A DNA stretch of 20,475 nt from a virus, in the IMG/VR virus record IMGVR_UViG_3300009788_000351, positions 1-20,475 of that record; one strand, 5' to 3'. Both the position numbers and the translations under genes were made by a program. Below are positions 4,312 through 11,700 of the stretch, one piece after another. Under the pieces are notes generated by a model. The model had not been told where the DNA came from, searched no databases, and saw nothing but the letters and a program-made list of their open reading frames with translations. Within the stretch, counting starts at the first letter, position 1. Every line of letters starts with the position of its first letter.

Positions 4312-4541
4312 TGGATCGTCACGAGTTGAGAGCGCTTGCAGCTTCTGCACGCGTGCATCCGACAACCGCAGAGCGGTCTGTGTTTGGGGCACGGGTTAGG
4401 TTCAGTCACGCGAAAAGGATCGCAGACGCGCTGCGTGACATCGACCGCGGGGATCTCATCCGTCGCATACCTCCCGGCCGCGTTGTGCAAGAGGCTGGCG
4501 GTGCGATGCTCGAAGCCGATACCGTAGAGGTGCCCCGATGA
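4311..4541 (+). CDS. Small HTH protein, LacI/Cro-like DNA-binding
   Basis: A 76-residue protein starting at ATG 4311 (TGATG overlap). Residues 4-45 (HELRALAASARVHPTTAERS, then VFGARVRFSHAKRIADALRD) fit the short HTH found in LacI-type and related phage regulators: L-A...A-x-V-x-x-x-T, then a helix ending R-I-x-x-A-L. The C-terminus is short and acidic. It follows directly on an XRE gene, so the pair may form a two-component switch, though paired regulation is only inferred. It lacks any effector-binding domain. Confidence 0.7.
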   Translation: MDRHELRALAASARVHPTTAERSVFGARVRFSHAKRIADALRDIDRGDLIRRIPPGRVVQEAGGAMLEADTVEVPR

Positions 4542-4774
4542 GCTCCTGGCGCGACACTGGGGGCGGCCGCGTCAAGTGCGACGACAGCGGCCGCATGGGC
4601 ACCCTCGTCCCGGGGCATCACGTGGTTGTCGACGGGCAAGACAATCGCACAGTCACGTTCACACGCGCCGAATGGGCCAAGCTCGAGGCGTTGGCGGCGA
4701 AGCGGAGCACCCCGAAGCGGCCGTGGACGGCGCGACAGTGCATCAGGGATTTCGTCAAGAGGTGCCAGCCGTGA
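4538..4774 (+). CDS. Hypothetical protein, 78 aa
   Basis: It starts at ATG in an ATGA overlap with the previous stop and ends in a GTGA overlap with the methyltransferase gene. The sequence has an N-terminal polar part (SSWRDTGGG), a beta-like middle (LVPGHHVVVDGQ, RTVTF) and a C-terminal helix pair (RAEWAKLEALAAKRS, ARQCIRDFVKRC). I recognise no family. The coupling to its neighbours is the main support for it being a gene. Confidence 0.65.
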   Translation: MSSWRDTGGGRVKCDDSGRMGTLVPGHHVVVDGQDNRTVTFTRAEWAKLEALAAKRSTPKRPWTARQCIRDFVKRCQP

Positions 4775-5493
4775 AACCCACCGAACGCCTAGCGCTCGCC
4801 AAGCGCCCCGATGCGACCCAATGCGTTGCATGCGGGGGCTCCGGAGCCCGCTCTACAGGCGGCACGTGTGGAGCGTGCAAGGGTGGGGGGTCTATCTTGC
4901 CCCAGCACTCGAGCGAGACCGTCGAGCACTACACCCCGCTCTATATCGTCGACGCTGCGCGGCGAGTGCTCGGGGGGATCGATCTGGATCCTGCGTCGTG
5001 CGCGATGGCGCAAGATCTGATCAAAGCCGAAGTCTGGTACGGGGAGAACTCGTCCGACGGCGAAGACGGACTAGAAGAGCCGTGGGGAGGTCGGGTGTTC
5101 CTGAACCCGCCCGGTGGCCGCGTGTCCGAGAAGGGCCTAGGCACGAGCTCGAACGCGGCGCTGTGGTGGGCCAAGCTCGCCAGCGAATGGCAAGCGGGTG
5201 AAGTCGAGGCTGCGATCTTCGTGGGCTTCACGCTCGAGATCCTAAGAAGCGCGCAAGCGCTTGACGTGCCGCAGCCGTTGGACTTCCCGATCTGTGTGCC
5301 GAAGTCGCGGATCAAGTTCGATACGCCGGTGTATTCCGATCAAGGTGAGCCTTACCAGAGGGAGGCGTCATCGAGCCCGACGCATGCGAACGTGATCGTG
5401 TATCTTCCGCCCAGGGTGCCCGGCACGTCCGTGCCTGGCAGCGTCGCGGGGTTTCTCGGGGTCTTCGGGGAGATCGGCCGGTGCCGGGAATGA
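4771..5493 (+). CDS. Phage Dam-like N6-adenine methyltransferase with N-terminal DnaJ-type zinc motif
   Basis: A 240-residue protein starting with GTG in a GTGA overlap. Residues 18-40 carry two C-x-x-C-x-G-x-G units (CVACGGSG and CGACKGGG), the pattern of one DnaJ-type zinc site (C18, C21, C33, C36). The rest follows the phage DNA N6-adenine methyltransferase (Dam, PF05869-type) layout: HYTP (53-56), IDLDPAS (70-76), a WYGE...G...W segment, FLNPPGG (110-116), and PICVPKSRIKF near 173-183. The catalytic tetrapeptide is NPPG, where most family members have NPPY or DPPY, so activity or specificity may be altered. It probably methylates adenine, perhaps in GATC, to protect phage DNA or regulate genes; the target is not shown. 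Confidence 0.8.
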   Translation: MKPTERLALAKRPDATQCVACGGSGARSTGGTCGACKGGGSILPQHSSETVEHYTPLYIVDAARRVLGGIDLDPASCAMAQDLIKAEVWYGENSSDGEDGLEEPWGGRVFLNPPGGRVSEKGLGTSSNAALWWAKLASEWQAGEVEAAIFVGFTLEILRSAQALDVPQPLDFPICVPKSRIKFDTPVYSDQGEPYQREASSSPTHANVIVYLPPRVPGTSVPGSVAGFLGVFGEIGRCRE

Positions 5494-5711
5494 TGGGTTT
5501 CGCCGAAGGTGCGGGGTGGGCGTCGGCGGTGTGTATGCTGCTCTTGTTCGGGTTTTGGGTGGGCACCCAAGCCGAACGCCAGGAGCACCGATGCATCCCA
5601 ACCGTGTGCCCCGCCCTGAGCGATTACACGCTCACGCTTCCGGTCTACACCGATCGTGATCGGTGGTTGAACGACCTCGACGCGTGTCTCGATGAAATGG
5701 GGAGAGAATGA
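5490..5711 (+). CDS. Small single-span membrane protein
   Basis: A 73-residue protein. ATG 5490 is chosen because it forms an ATGA overlap with the methyltransferase stop, as at other junctions here; GTG 5481 is the alternative. Residues 9-26 (GWASAVCMLLLFGFWVGT) form one hydrophobic membrane segment near the N-terminus, followed by about 45 polar residues with three Cys (HRCIPTVCP and DACLD). The topology suggests an inner-membrane anchor with a soluble C-terminal domain. It might serve in lysis (spanin- or holin-like) but nothing specific supports that. Confidence 0.65.
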   Translation: MMGFAEGAGWASAVCMLLLFGFWVGTQAERQEHRCIPTVCPALSDYTLTLPVYTDRDRWLNDLDACLDEMGRE

Positions 5712-5926
5712 TCAGGTTCGTAGATCTGCGACCGGCTGAGATCGTGTGCGTTCGGTTCGCTTTTTGGGACACTATCAGGGATCGTTTCGTGGAGGGCTCG
5801 ACGGGGCAGGGTTGGGAAACGTGGCAAGAGTTTCTTGAAGACATGCCCCCGAACCTCCCCGAGAATACGCGGGCGCGCTTTCGTGGGTTGGTGCCTTCGT
5901 GGGTGGACGAAGAGCTTAGTTCATGA
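5708..5926 (+). CDS. Small acidic protein just upstream of the large terminase
   Basis: A 72-residue protein bounded by ATGA overlaps on both sides. It begins with a strand-like segment (MIRFVDLRPAEIVCVRFAFW) and continues WETWQEFLEDMP, ending in acidic residues. The sequence looks like a compact two-part domain with a C-terminal helix. No family is recognised and no catalytic motif is visible. Its position could suit a packaging accessory, but that is only positional inference. Confidence 0.65.
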   Translation: MIRFVDLRPAEIVCVRFAFWDTIRDRFVEGSTGQGWETWQEFLEDMPPNLPENTRARFRGLVPSWVDEELSS

Positions 5927-7470
5927 CCCAACACTTTCGCATCCCCCCACACGCGCTCGACCGCGAGCTCGTGATGCGAGACGCGCCGGGGTCCCTACAC
6001 CGGTTCGTGCTGATGTGCTTTCGCATCGTCGAGCCTACGGCGTACGTCGACAACTGGCATATCAGGATCTTGTGTGCATACCTCGAAGCCGTGAGCCGGT
6101 GCGAGATCATGAGGCTCGTGATCAACGTCCCGCCCGGGACCATGAAGTCTCTCACGGTGTCGGTGTTCTGGCCGCTCTGGGAATGGATCCACCGGCCCGA
6201 AACCAAGTGGATGTATGCATCTTACGATGCGACCTTGAGCGCTCGCGACGGACGGCGCATGCTCCGCGTGCTCCAAAGCAGGTGGTTTCAAAAGCGGTTT
6301 GATCCGCGCCTGACGGAGCTCCGTCCCGCGGCGACAGACTTCGACAACTCGGCCGGCGGGTTCCGGTTCGCTACCTCGGTCGCCGGCAAAGCGACCGGGC
6401 GACATGCTGATATCCAAGTAGTCGACGATCCGATCAAGCCGTATGACATGCGAGGATCGCTGTCCTTGGGCATGACGAAGAAAGCGATCCAAGCCGTCTC
6501 TACTTGGTGGCGCGAGACGATGTCCAGCCGTCGCGCTGATCCCGAAACGTTCCGCCGGGTGATTGTCATGCAGCGTCTGCACGAAGACGATCTAGCGGGT
6601 GAAATGTTGCGCGAGGGCGGGTGGGTGCACTTGTGCTTTCCGATGCGCGCGGAGCCCGAACAGTTGTGTGCCTGCCGCGATCCCGAGTGCACTCCCGAGG
6701 ATCCGCGGCGGATCGTCGGTGAGCTCTTGTGGCCCGAGCGCTTTCCCGAAGACGTGGTGAAGGAAGATGAAACGACGGGCATGGGCCCCAGCGTCGCCGC
6801 GGCGCAGAACCAACAACGACCCACCCCAGCGTCAGGCGGGATCTTCCAAAAGTCGTGGTTCCGCTACTGGCATCACCAGGCCGGACACTCGGTGCCGAAC
6901 GATCCGAAATTCCCTTGCCGCGATGAAACGTGTTTCGCGTTGCCCGATGAAGGTGTGTGGCTTCAGTCGTGGGATATGACTTTCAAGGGCACGGACGGAA
7001 CGGACTTCGTCGCGGGCGGGGTGTGGCTCTACGACGCGCCGCGGGCGTTCCTGGTGGCTCAGGTGTGCGCTCGTATGTCGTTTGTCGAGAGCTGCCGTGC
7101 GGTGGTCGCGATGTCCGCGCGCTACCCCATGGCGATCACGAAGGCGATCGAGGACAAGGCGAACGGACCCGCGATCGTGAGCGCGCTCGAGCTGCAGATC
7201 TCGGGGCTTGTGCTCGTCAATCCCGAGGGCGGGAAAGAGGCTCGCGCGCATGCGTGCTCAGGCTTGTTCGAAGCGGGAAACGTGTTCATTCCGCACGACT
7301 CGATCGCTCCGTGGTGTCCAGCCTATCGCGCCCAGATGTCCACGTTTCCGCGCGGGGTCAACGATGACATGGTAGATCAGACCACACAGGCGTTGATCCG
7401 TTTGCAGCAGAAACATGTGCCCTTCGCTCAGGCGATGCGTGCCGTAAGAGAGACCTGGAAAAATGGCTAA
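5923..7470 (+). CDS. terL: Terminase large subunit (ATPase and nuclease)
   Basis: A 515-residue protein of normal TerL length. The N-terminal ATPase has a Walker A variant NVPPGTMKS (68-76), a Q/S-Y-D-A-T motif (89-94), a Walker B VVDDP (166-170) and the coupling motif IVMQRLHEDDL (214-224). The C-terminal RNase H-like nuclease has acidic residues in SWDMTFKG (349-356), IEDKANGPAI (409-418) and VNDDMVDQT (479-487). It drives DNA into the prohead and cuts concatemers, with the portal as partner. Three Cys in CACRDPEC (249-256) sit between the domains. The start is in an ATGA overlap and the stop overlaps the portal gene by 8 bp. The likely small subunit is at 1014. Confidence 0.95.
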   Translation: MTQHFRIPPHALDRELVMRDAPGSLHRFVLMCFRIVEPTAYVDNWHIRILCAYLEAVSRCEIMRLVINVPPGTMKSLTVSVFWPLWEWIHRPETKWMYASYDATLSARDGRRMLRVLQSRWFQKRFDPRLTELRPAATDFDNSAGGFRFATSVAGKATGRHADIQVVDDPIKPYDMRGSLSLGMTKKAIQAVSTWWRETMSSRRADPETFRRVIVMQRLHEDDLAGEMLREGGWVHLCFPMRAEPEQLCACRDPECTPEDPRRIVGELLWPERFPEDVVKEDETTGMGPSVAAAQNQQRPTPASGGIFQKSWFRYWHHQAGHSVPNDPKFPCRDETCFALPDEGVWLQSWDMTFKGTDGTDFVAGGVWLYDAPRAFLVAQVCARMSFVESCRAVVAMSARYPMAITKAIEDKANGPAIVSALELQISGLVLVNPEGGKEARAHACSGLFEAGNVFIPHDSIAPWCPAYRAQMSTFPRGVNDDMVDQTTQALIRLQQKHVPFAQAMRAVRETWKNG

Positions 7471-9139
7471 CTATCTGTCGAGGCTCTTCGAGCAAGGTCT
7501 TTCTTTCGTTCAAGACAACTGGCAGAACGTCATGACCGGGCTTGGCACGGCCCGCGACAAGACCGTTTTCGGATCGTTTCAGAATCTGCAGCCCATTCGC
7601 GACAACGAACTTACGGCGCTGTATCACCAGAACGACACGGCCCGAAAAGTCGTTGCCTTGAAGCCTCAGGAAATGATGCGCCAGGGCTTCACGGTCAATG
7701 TCGAAGAAGATGTCGACGCGTCGGGGGATATCGTCGAGTCACTTCTAGATCTCGATACCGGCGCCAAGGTTCGAGACGCGATGATCTGGGGGCGGCTGTA
7801 CGGGGGCGCGGCCGTGATCATCGGCGCCGACGACGGCTTGCCGGCCGACGAGCCCTTGGATGAAAACAGGATCCAATCGGTCGACTTTCTGCAGGTGATT
7901 GACAAGCGCTTTTTGCTCCCCGATGTTTTCTTTGGGGAGCACGAACCCCAGCTCTTTCGCGTGGTGCCCCGCACCGGGAGTTCTGAAACGGCCGTGGTCC
8001 ACCGGTCACGGTTGCTGCTGTTCGGTGGCGCACACACCAGCGACGAAGAGCGGGTGAAGCAGGGCGGGTGGGATCACTCGGTCATCACAGGGATCTACGA
8101 CGTGCTTCGGATGTTCGATAGCGTGTGGAAGTCGAGCGAACACCTGATGTCCGATGCCAGCCAAGCCGTGTTCAAGATCCAGGGCCTGATGGCGATGATC
8201 GCAGGGCAGCAAAAGGAAGAGCTCCAAACGCGTATGCAGTTGGTGGACATGTCGCGATCGGTGGCGCGTGCCGTGCTGCTCGACGCGGACGGGGGAGAAG
8301 AGTTCAAGCGCGAGGGGTCGAGCTTTACCGACGCTTCAGTCATGGTCGAAAAATTCATGATGCGTCTGGCGAGCGCAGCGGATACCCCGGTCACGATCTT
8401 CATGGGTCGAAGCCCCGCCGGGCAAAACGCGACGGGGGATGCCGACTTTCGGTGGTTCTACGATACGATCAAGACGGCGCAAAAAAACGATCTCTTGCCC
8501 CAGCTCAAGAAGCTTGTGCGAATCCTGATGCTTTCGAAGGACGGACCCACGGGGGGCAAAGAGCCGGACAAGTGGGCGATCAAGTTTGCGCCGCTGTGGC
8601 AGCTAACGCCGAAGGAACAAGCGGAGCTCGAAGAACTCACCGCGAAGAAGGACAAGCTGTACATCGACGCAGAGGTGTTGCTGCCGGAAGAAGTCGCAGA
8701 ATCCCGTTTCCGCCCGGAAGGGTTCTCGACCGAGACGCAGATCGATCAAGACGTGCGCGAAGGGATGCTCGAAGCGGAGCGCGCGCCGGTCGAACCCGTC
8801 GAGGGCGAAGAGAAGTCTGCCGAAGAGCCGGTCGAAGAAACTGGGAAAGTCGTGTTGGCCCCGACCGACGTGAAGGTGATCACCCGCGTGAACGAAGGCC
8901 GAGCCGCTTCGGGCTTGTCCCCGCTCAGTATCGAAGAGGGCGGAAACCTCTTCATCGCAGAGTTCGACGCCTTGCAAAAAGCGAAGGGCGAAGCGGTCGG
9001 AGCAGCCGAAGGGGACGTCGCGGCGGGAGAGATCGATCCAGGTGCCTCAAAGGATCCGCCCCCCGCCTTTGGTGCGCCGCCTCCCCCCGTAGAGACCCCA
9101 CCCGATGGCGAAGAAGATCCCGAACCGGGCGACGCGTAG
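7463..9139 (+). CDS. Portal protein, DUF1073 type
   Basis: A 558-residue protein right after TerL. The N-terminus has the family pattern IRDNELTALYHQNDTARKVV (45-64) with MMRQGF shortly after. The most diagnostic part is GRSPAGQNATGDADFRWFYD (315-334), matching the G-x-S-P-A-G-L/Q-N-A-T-G-x-x-D motif of DUF1073 portals, followed by a long helix. Near 480-500 is VNEGRAASGLSPL, also common in this group. The last about 50 residues are Ala-, Pro- and acid-rich and probably disordered. The portal forms the dodecameric ring at one capsid vertex that receives TerL and the neck. It overlaps the next gene by 35 bp. Confidence 0.9.
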   Translation: MANYLSRLFEQGLSFVQDNWQNVMTGLGTARDKTVFGSFQNLQPIRDNELTALYHQNDTARKVVALKPQEMMRQGFTVNVEEDVDASGDIVESLLDLDTGAKVRDAMIWGRLYGGAAVIIGADDGLPADEPLDENRIQSVDFLQVIDKRFLLPDVFFGEHEPQLFRVVPRTGSSETAVVHRSRLLLFGGAHTSDEERVKQGGWDHSVITGIYDVLRMFDSVWKSSEHLMSDASQAVFKIQGLMAMIAGQQKEELQTRMQLVDMSRSVARAVLLDADGGEEFKREGSSFTDASVMVEKFMMRLASAADTPVTIFMGRSPAGQNATGDADFRWFYDTIKTAQKNDLLPQLKKLVRILMLSKDGPTGGKEPDKWAIKFAPLWQLTPKEQAELEELTAKKDKLYIDAEVLLPEEVAESRFRPEGFSTETQIDQDVREGMLEAERAPVEPVEGEEKSAEEPVEETGKVVLAPTDVKVITRVNEGRAASGLSPLSIEEGGNLFIAEFDALQKAKGEAVGAAEGDVAAGEIDPGASKDPPPAFGAPPPPVETPPDGEEDPEPGDA

Positions 9140-9929
9140 AGCGCTCTCGGCACGACCGCCGCGGGCACAAGCGCTCGCGATGGCGAAGCTGATCCGGGAT
9201 CGGCTGACGCGTCTCGAGAAAGTGATCGAGCGTTTGCTGTTCCCGGTGCTGGGCCAGTTCTCGCCCAAGGTCGGATCGCCAGATCAGCCACGCGAAGACG
9301 CGACCTTACCCCGGTTCGTGTCCGCGCGCCTCGAAGCGATCGAATTGCACTTGATCGAGATCTTCGACGATGTCGAGCTCGACGGCGCGCTCGAAGTGAT
9401 CGGCCGGCGGGTGTCGAAGAAAAACGGAACCGAGTTACAGCGCGTGGTGGGGATCGCGATCCGTCAAGCCGATCAAGGTATCGGCGCACAGCTCGAAGGC
9501 TTCCGGCAAATCAACGTCCAACGGATCAAGTCGCTGGCGGGGCAAGAGCTCGTGCAAATCACACAGCTCTTGCAAGCGTCCGAAGGACAAGGGCTTCGCG
9601 TCGAGGTTCTTCGGAAGCAAATTCAAGAGCGTTTCAGCGTCACGAAAGGCAAAGCGGATCTTCTCGCTCGAGATCAAACGCTTACCTTGAACGCTCAGAT
9701 CGCGCGCAACCGTCAGACGAATCTGGGGATCGAATCCTACGTGTGGACGACGTCGGGCGATGACCGTGTGCGCGACGGTACTGCAGGCCCGTTAGACCAC
9801 GCGATCCTCGACGGGGAAACGTTCCGCTGGGATAACGCACCCGACGTCGGAGACGGTCGTAGGCTCCACCCTGGCGAGGATTTCCAGTGTAGGTGCACAG
9901 CCTTTCCAGTTCTGCCCGAGCTTGCCTAG
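9105..9929 (+). CDS. Minor head / head morphogenesis protein (SPP1 gp7 / Mu F-like)
   Basis: A 274-residue protein. The C-terminal region from about residue 210 reads SYVWTTSGDDRVRDGTAGPL, then DHAILDGETFRWDN and LHPGEDFQCRCTAFP, the W-x-T-x-x-D-x-x-V-R...H...L-D-G...P-G-x-x-x-x-C-R-C pattern of the Mu F / SPP1 gp7 family. The middle is helical. These proteins ride with the portal and take part in head assembly and possibly DNA ejection. The start at 9105 overlaps the portal's disordered tail by 35 bp; an in-frame ATG at 9180 would avoid the overlap but has no better ribosome site. Confidence 0.88.
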   Translation: MAKKIPNRATRRALSARPPRAQALAMAKLIRDRLTRLEKVIERLLFPVLGQFSPKVGSPDQPREDATLPRFVSARLEAIELHLIEIFDDVELDGALEVIGRRVSKKNGTELQRVVGIAIRQADQGIGAQLEGFRQINVQRIKSLAGQELVQITQLLQASEGQGLRVEVLRKQIQERFSVTKGKADLLARDQTLTLNAQIARNRQTNLGIESYVWTTSGDDRVRDGTAGPLDHAILDGETFRWDNAPDVGDGRRLHPGEDFQCRCTAFPVLPELA

Positions 9930-9958
9930 TCCCGTGATTCCGTGCTAGTGCCTGGATC

Positions 9959-11131
9959 GTGGGTACGGAAACAGTCGAGCGCTTGGACGTCGGACGTTTG
10001 AGCCAGATCGAGCGAACGCCTCAAGGCGGCTTGCGGATCCCGGCACACCTTACCCGCACCGGGGTCTTCGCCTACACACTGCCGGATGGCAGCGTGCGCC
10101 GGGAGCTCCGGCACCCGGATGAGGTGTTCGCGAAGGATTCGCTAGCGACGCTGTCCGGGGCGCCCGTGACCAACAGACATCCCGCCACACCGGTGCGACC
10201 CAACAACTGGCGCAAGCTTTCGGTCGGTCATGTTGGCGAAGACGTGAAAGCGGACGGACGGTTTATTGCCGCGCCGATCCTCGTGCAAGACGCGAGCACG
10301 ATCAGCGATGTGGACAAAGGGGATCTGAAAGAGATCTCTTGTGGCTACTCGTGTCGCCTGGACAACACCCCGGGCGAGCACAACGGCGAGCACTATGACG
10401 CGGTGCAGACGTCGATCAAATACAACCACGTCGCGCTTGGTCCGAAGGGCTGGGGGCGGGCAGGCAATGAAGTCGCTTTGCGGCTCGACTCAAACGGAAA
10501 CCAGATCGAGAGACAAGAGGAAATCATGCCCACGAAGACCATCAGGATCGACGGCGTTGACTACGAGGTCGGGTCGGACGCGCACCTCAGCAAGGTCGAG
10601 TCGATGCACAAGGCCAAGCTCGACACCGTCACCGCGAAAGCCGACGACGAGAAGAAGCGCGCAGACGCTGCCGAAGGCGAGCGCGACGGCTTGAAAAAGG
10701 AGCTCGCCGAAGCCAACGATCCGAAGCGGCTCGACGGCTTGGTTTCCGACCGCGTCGCACTCGTGAGCACGGCGCGCAAGGTGCTGGGCGACGAAGAGAA
10801 ACTCGACGGCAAGACCGACCGCGAGATCATGATCGCGACCATCCGCCACGACGACGAAGACTTCGACGCCGAAGGTAAGTCGGACGAGTATGTCCGCGCC
10901 TACTTCGAGGCAACCGCCAAGGGCTCGACGCGGCGCCAGGACGCTGGCGGGATCAAGGCCGTTGCCGCGGCCGCTCGTGAGGCATCCGCCAAGGGTGGCG
11001 ACAAGGGCAAGCGCCAGGACGGAGGCGGCGAGCAGGTCGACCGCTTCGACGCCAAGGCGGCACAGCAGCGCATGCACGAACACAACCGCGAGCTGGCTTC
11101 GCAGCCCCTTCGCTTCACCCGCAGCAACTGA
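9959..11131 (+). CDS. DUF2213-type prohead protease fused to scaffold
   Basis: A 390-residue protein. The N-terminal half carries LSGAPVTNRHP (62-72), LSVGHVGEDV, then DLKEISCGYSCRLD and YNHVALGPKGWGRAG, the order of histidine, V-G-x-V and E-I/L-S-x-G-Y motifs in DUF2213 prohead proteases. The C-terminal half from about residue 190 is a separate scaffold-like part: KTIRIDGVDYEV, a charged coiled coil (DEKKRADAAEGERDGLKKEL) and a basic tail. It precedes the decoration and capsid genes, as usual for protease/scaffold. The GTG at 9959 is used because TGA closes the frame 24 bases upstream. An internal start with a strong ribosome site at 10526 is described separately. Confidence 0.85.
   Translation: MGTETVERLDVGRLSQIERTPQGGLRIPAHLTRTGVFAYTLPDGSVRRELRHPDEVFAKDSLATLSGAPVTNRHPATPVRPNNWRKLSVGHVGEDVKADGRFIAAPILVQDASTISDVDKGDLKEISCGYSCRLDNTPGEHNGEHYDAVQTSIKYNHVALGPKGWGRAGNEVALRLDSNGNQIERQEEIMPTKTIRIDGVDYEVGSDAHLSKVESMHKAKLDTVTAKADDEKKRADAAEGERDGLKKELAEANDPKRLDGLVSDRVALVSTARKVLGDEEKLDGKTDREIMIATIRHDDEDFDAEGKSDEYVRAYFEATAKGSTRRQDAGGIKAVAAAAREASAKGGDKGKRQDGGGEQVDRFDAKAAQQRMHEHNRELASQPLRFTRSN
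10526..11131 (+). CDS. Predicted nested scaffold protein (internal in-frame start)
   Basis: Inside the protease/scaffold gene, AGAGG lies five bases before ATG 10526, in frame (Met190 of the long product), exactly where the protease part ends and the scaffold part begins. This would give a free 201-residue scaffold, as lambda Nu3 is made from within gene C. The layout supports it but expression cannot be shown from sequence. Confidence 0.55.
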   Translation: MPTKTIRIDGVDYEVGSDAHLSKVESMHKAKLDTVTAKADDEKKRADAAEGERDGLKKELAEANDPKRLDGLVSDRVALVSTARKVLGDEEKLDGKTDREIMIATIRHDDEDFDAEGKSDEYVRAYFEATAKGSTRRQDAGGIKAVAAAAREASAKGGDKGKRQDGGGEQVDRFDAKAAQQRMHEHNRELASQPLRFTRSN

Positions 11132-11139
11132 GGATCGAC

Positions 11140-11685
11140 ATGCCGCAGACCGTACATGCACTGAACATCCCGCAAGCCCGCCCCGGCATGGTTGCCGACG
11201 CGGGCCGCGCGAAAGACGTGATCTCGCGTCTCGCCGAAACCGCAACCGGGATCCGAGCGGGCACGCTGATGGTCCCGGGGACCGACGCAGAAACGCAGGC
11301 GCTCCCCCCGACCGCGACCGGCCAGGTGTCGGACGGTGACGGACTGGGCATCGTCATGTATGACGCCTCGAAGATGCCCGCGCGTACCGCGGTCGCCATC
11401 GCCGTCGATGCCGAATACGACGACGAAGAGACCTTGCCGATCGTACAGAAGGGCCGGATCTGGGTGCTCTGCGACGACGCCGCAACGGTCACCGCCAACA
11501 CGGCGGCGTTCGTTCGCTTCACGGCCGGCGCGGGCGAAGTGCTCGGGGCCTTCCGCGAAGACGCGGACGGAGGCGACGCAGTGGCGTTGCCGCTCGCCGT
11601 GTTCCGATCGGCGCATCAGGATGTGGTGTTCCAGGCGGACACCTTCCGGATCGCCCTACTCGAGATCAACCTGCCCAGCATCTGA
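11140..11685 (+). CDS. Probable capsid decoration/cement protein
   Basis: A 181-residue protein with GAGG about six bases before the ATG. It is rich in Ala, Thr, Val and Asp, with many short predicted strands (AVAIAVDAEYDDEE, GRIWVLCDD, AAFVRFTAG, VALPLAVF) and no membrane segment. Its position between protease/scaffold and the major capsid gene, and its size and beta-rich make-up, are typical of structural cement proteins in DUF2184-capsid phages. I do not see a defining motif, so the call rests mainly on synteny. Such proteins bind the outside of the mature shell and stabilise it. Confidence 0.65.
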   Translation: MPQTVHALNIPQARPGMVADAGRAKDVISRLAETATGIRAGTLMVPGTDAETQALPPTATGQVSDGDGLGIVMYDASKMPARTAVAIAVDAEYDDEETLPIVQKGRIWVLCDDAATVTANTAAFVRFTAGAGEVLGAFREDADGGDAVALPLAVFRSAHQDVVFQADTFRIALLEINLPSI

Positions 11686-11700
11686 TCGAAGGACAAGAAC

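Noticed and set aside
8125-9192. 355-residue plus-strand frame inside the portal gene
   Set aside because: Extremely Arg- and Gly-rich shadow of the portal reading frame; the portal motifs decide the true frame.
9180-9929. Alternative start at 9180 for the minor head protein
   Set aside because: It avoids the 35-bp overlap with the portal gene but has no ribosome site; 9105 gives a plausible N-terminus, so the longer form is kept.
10490-11616. Long minus-strand frames opposite the protease/scaffold and cement genes
   Set aside because: Caused by G+C-rich codon positions; no motif and no ribosome site, and the plus-strand genes are supported by family and order.
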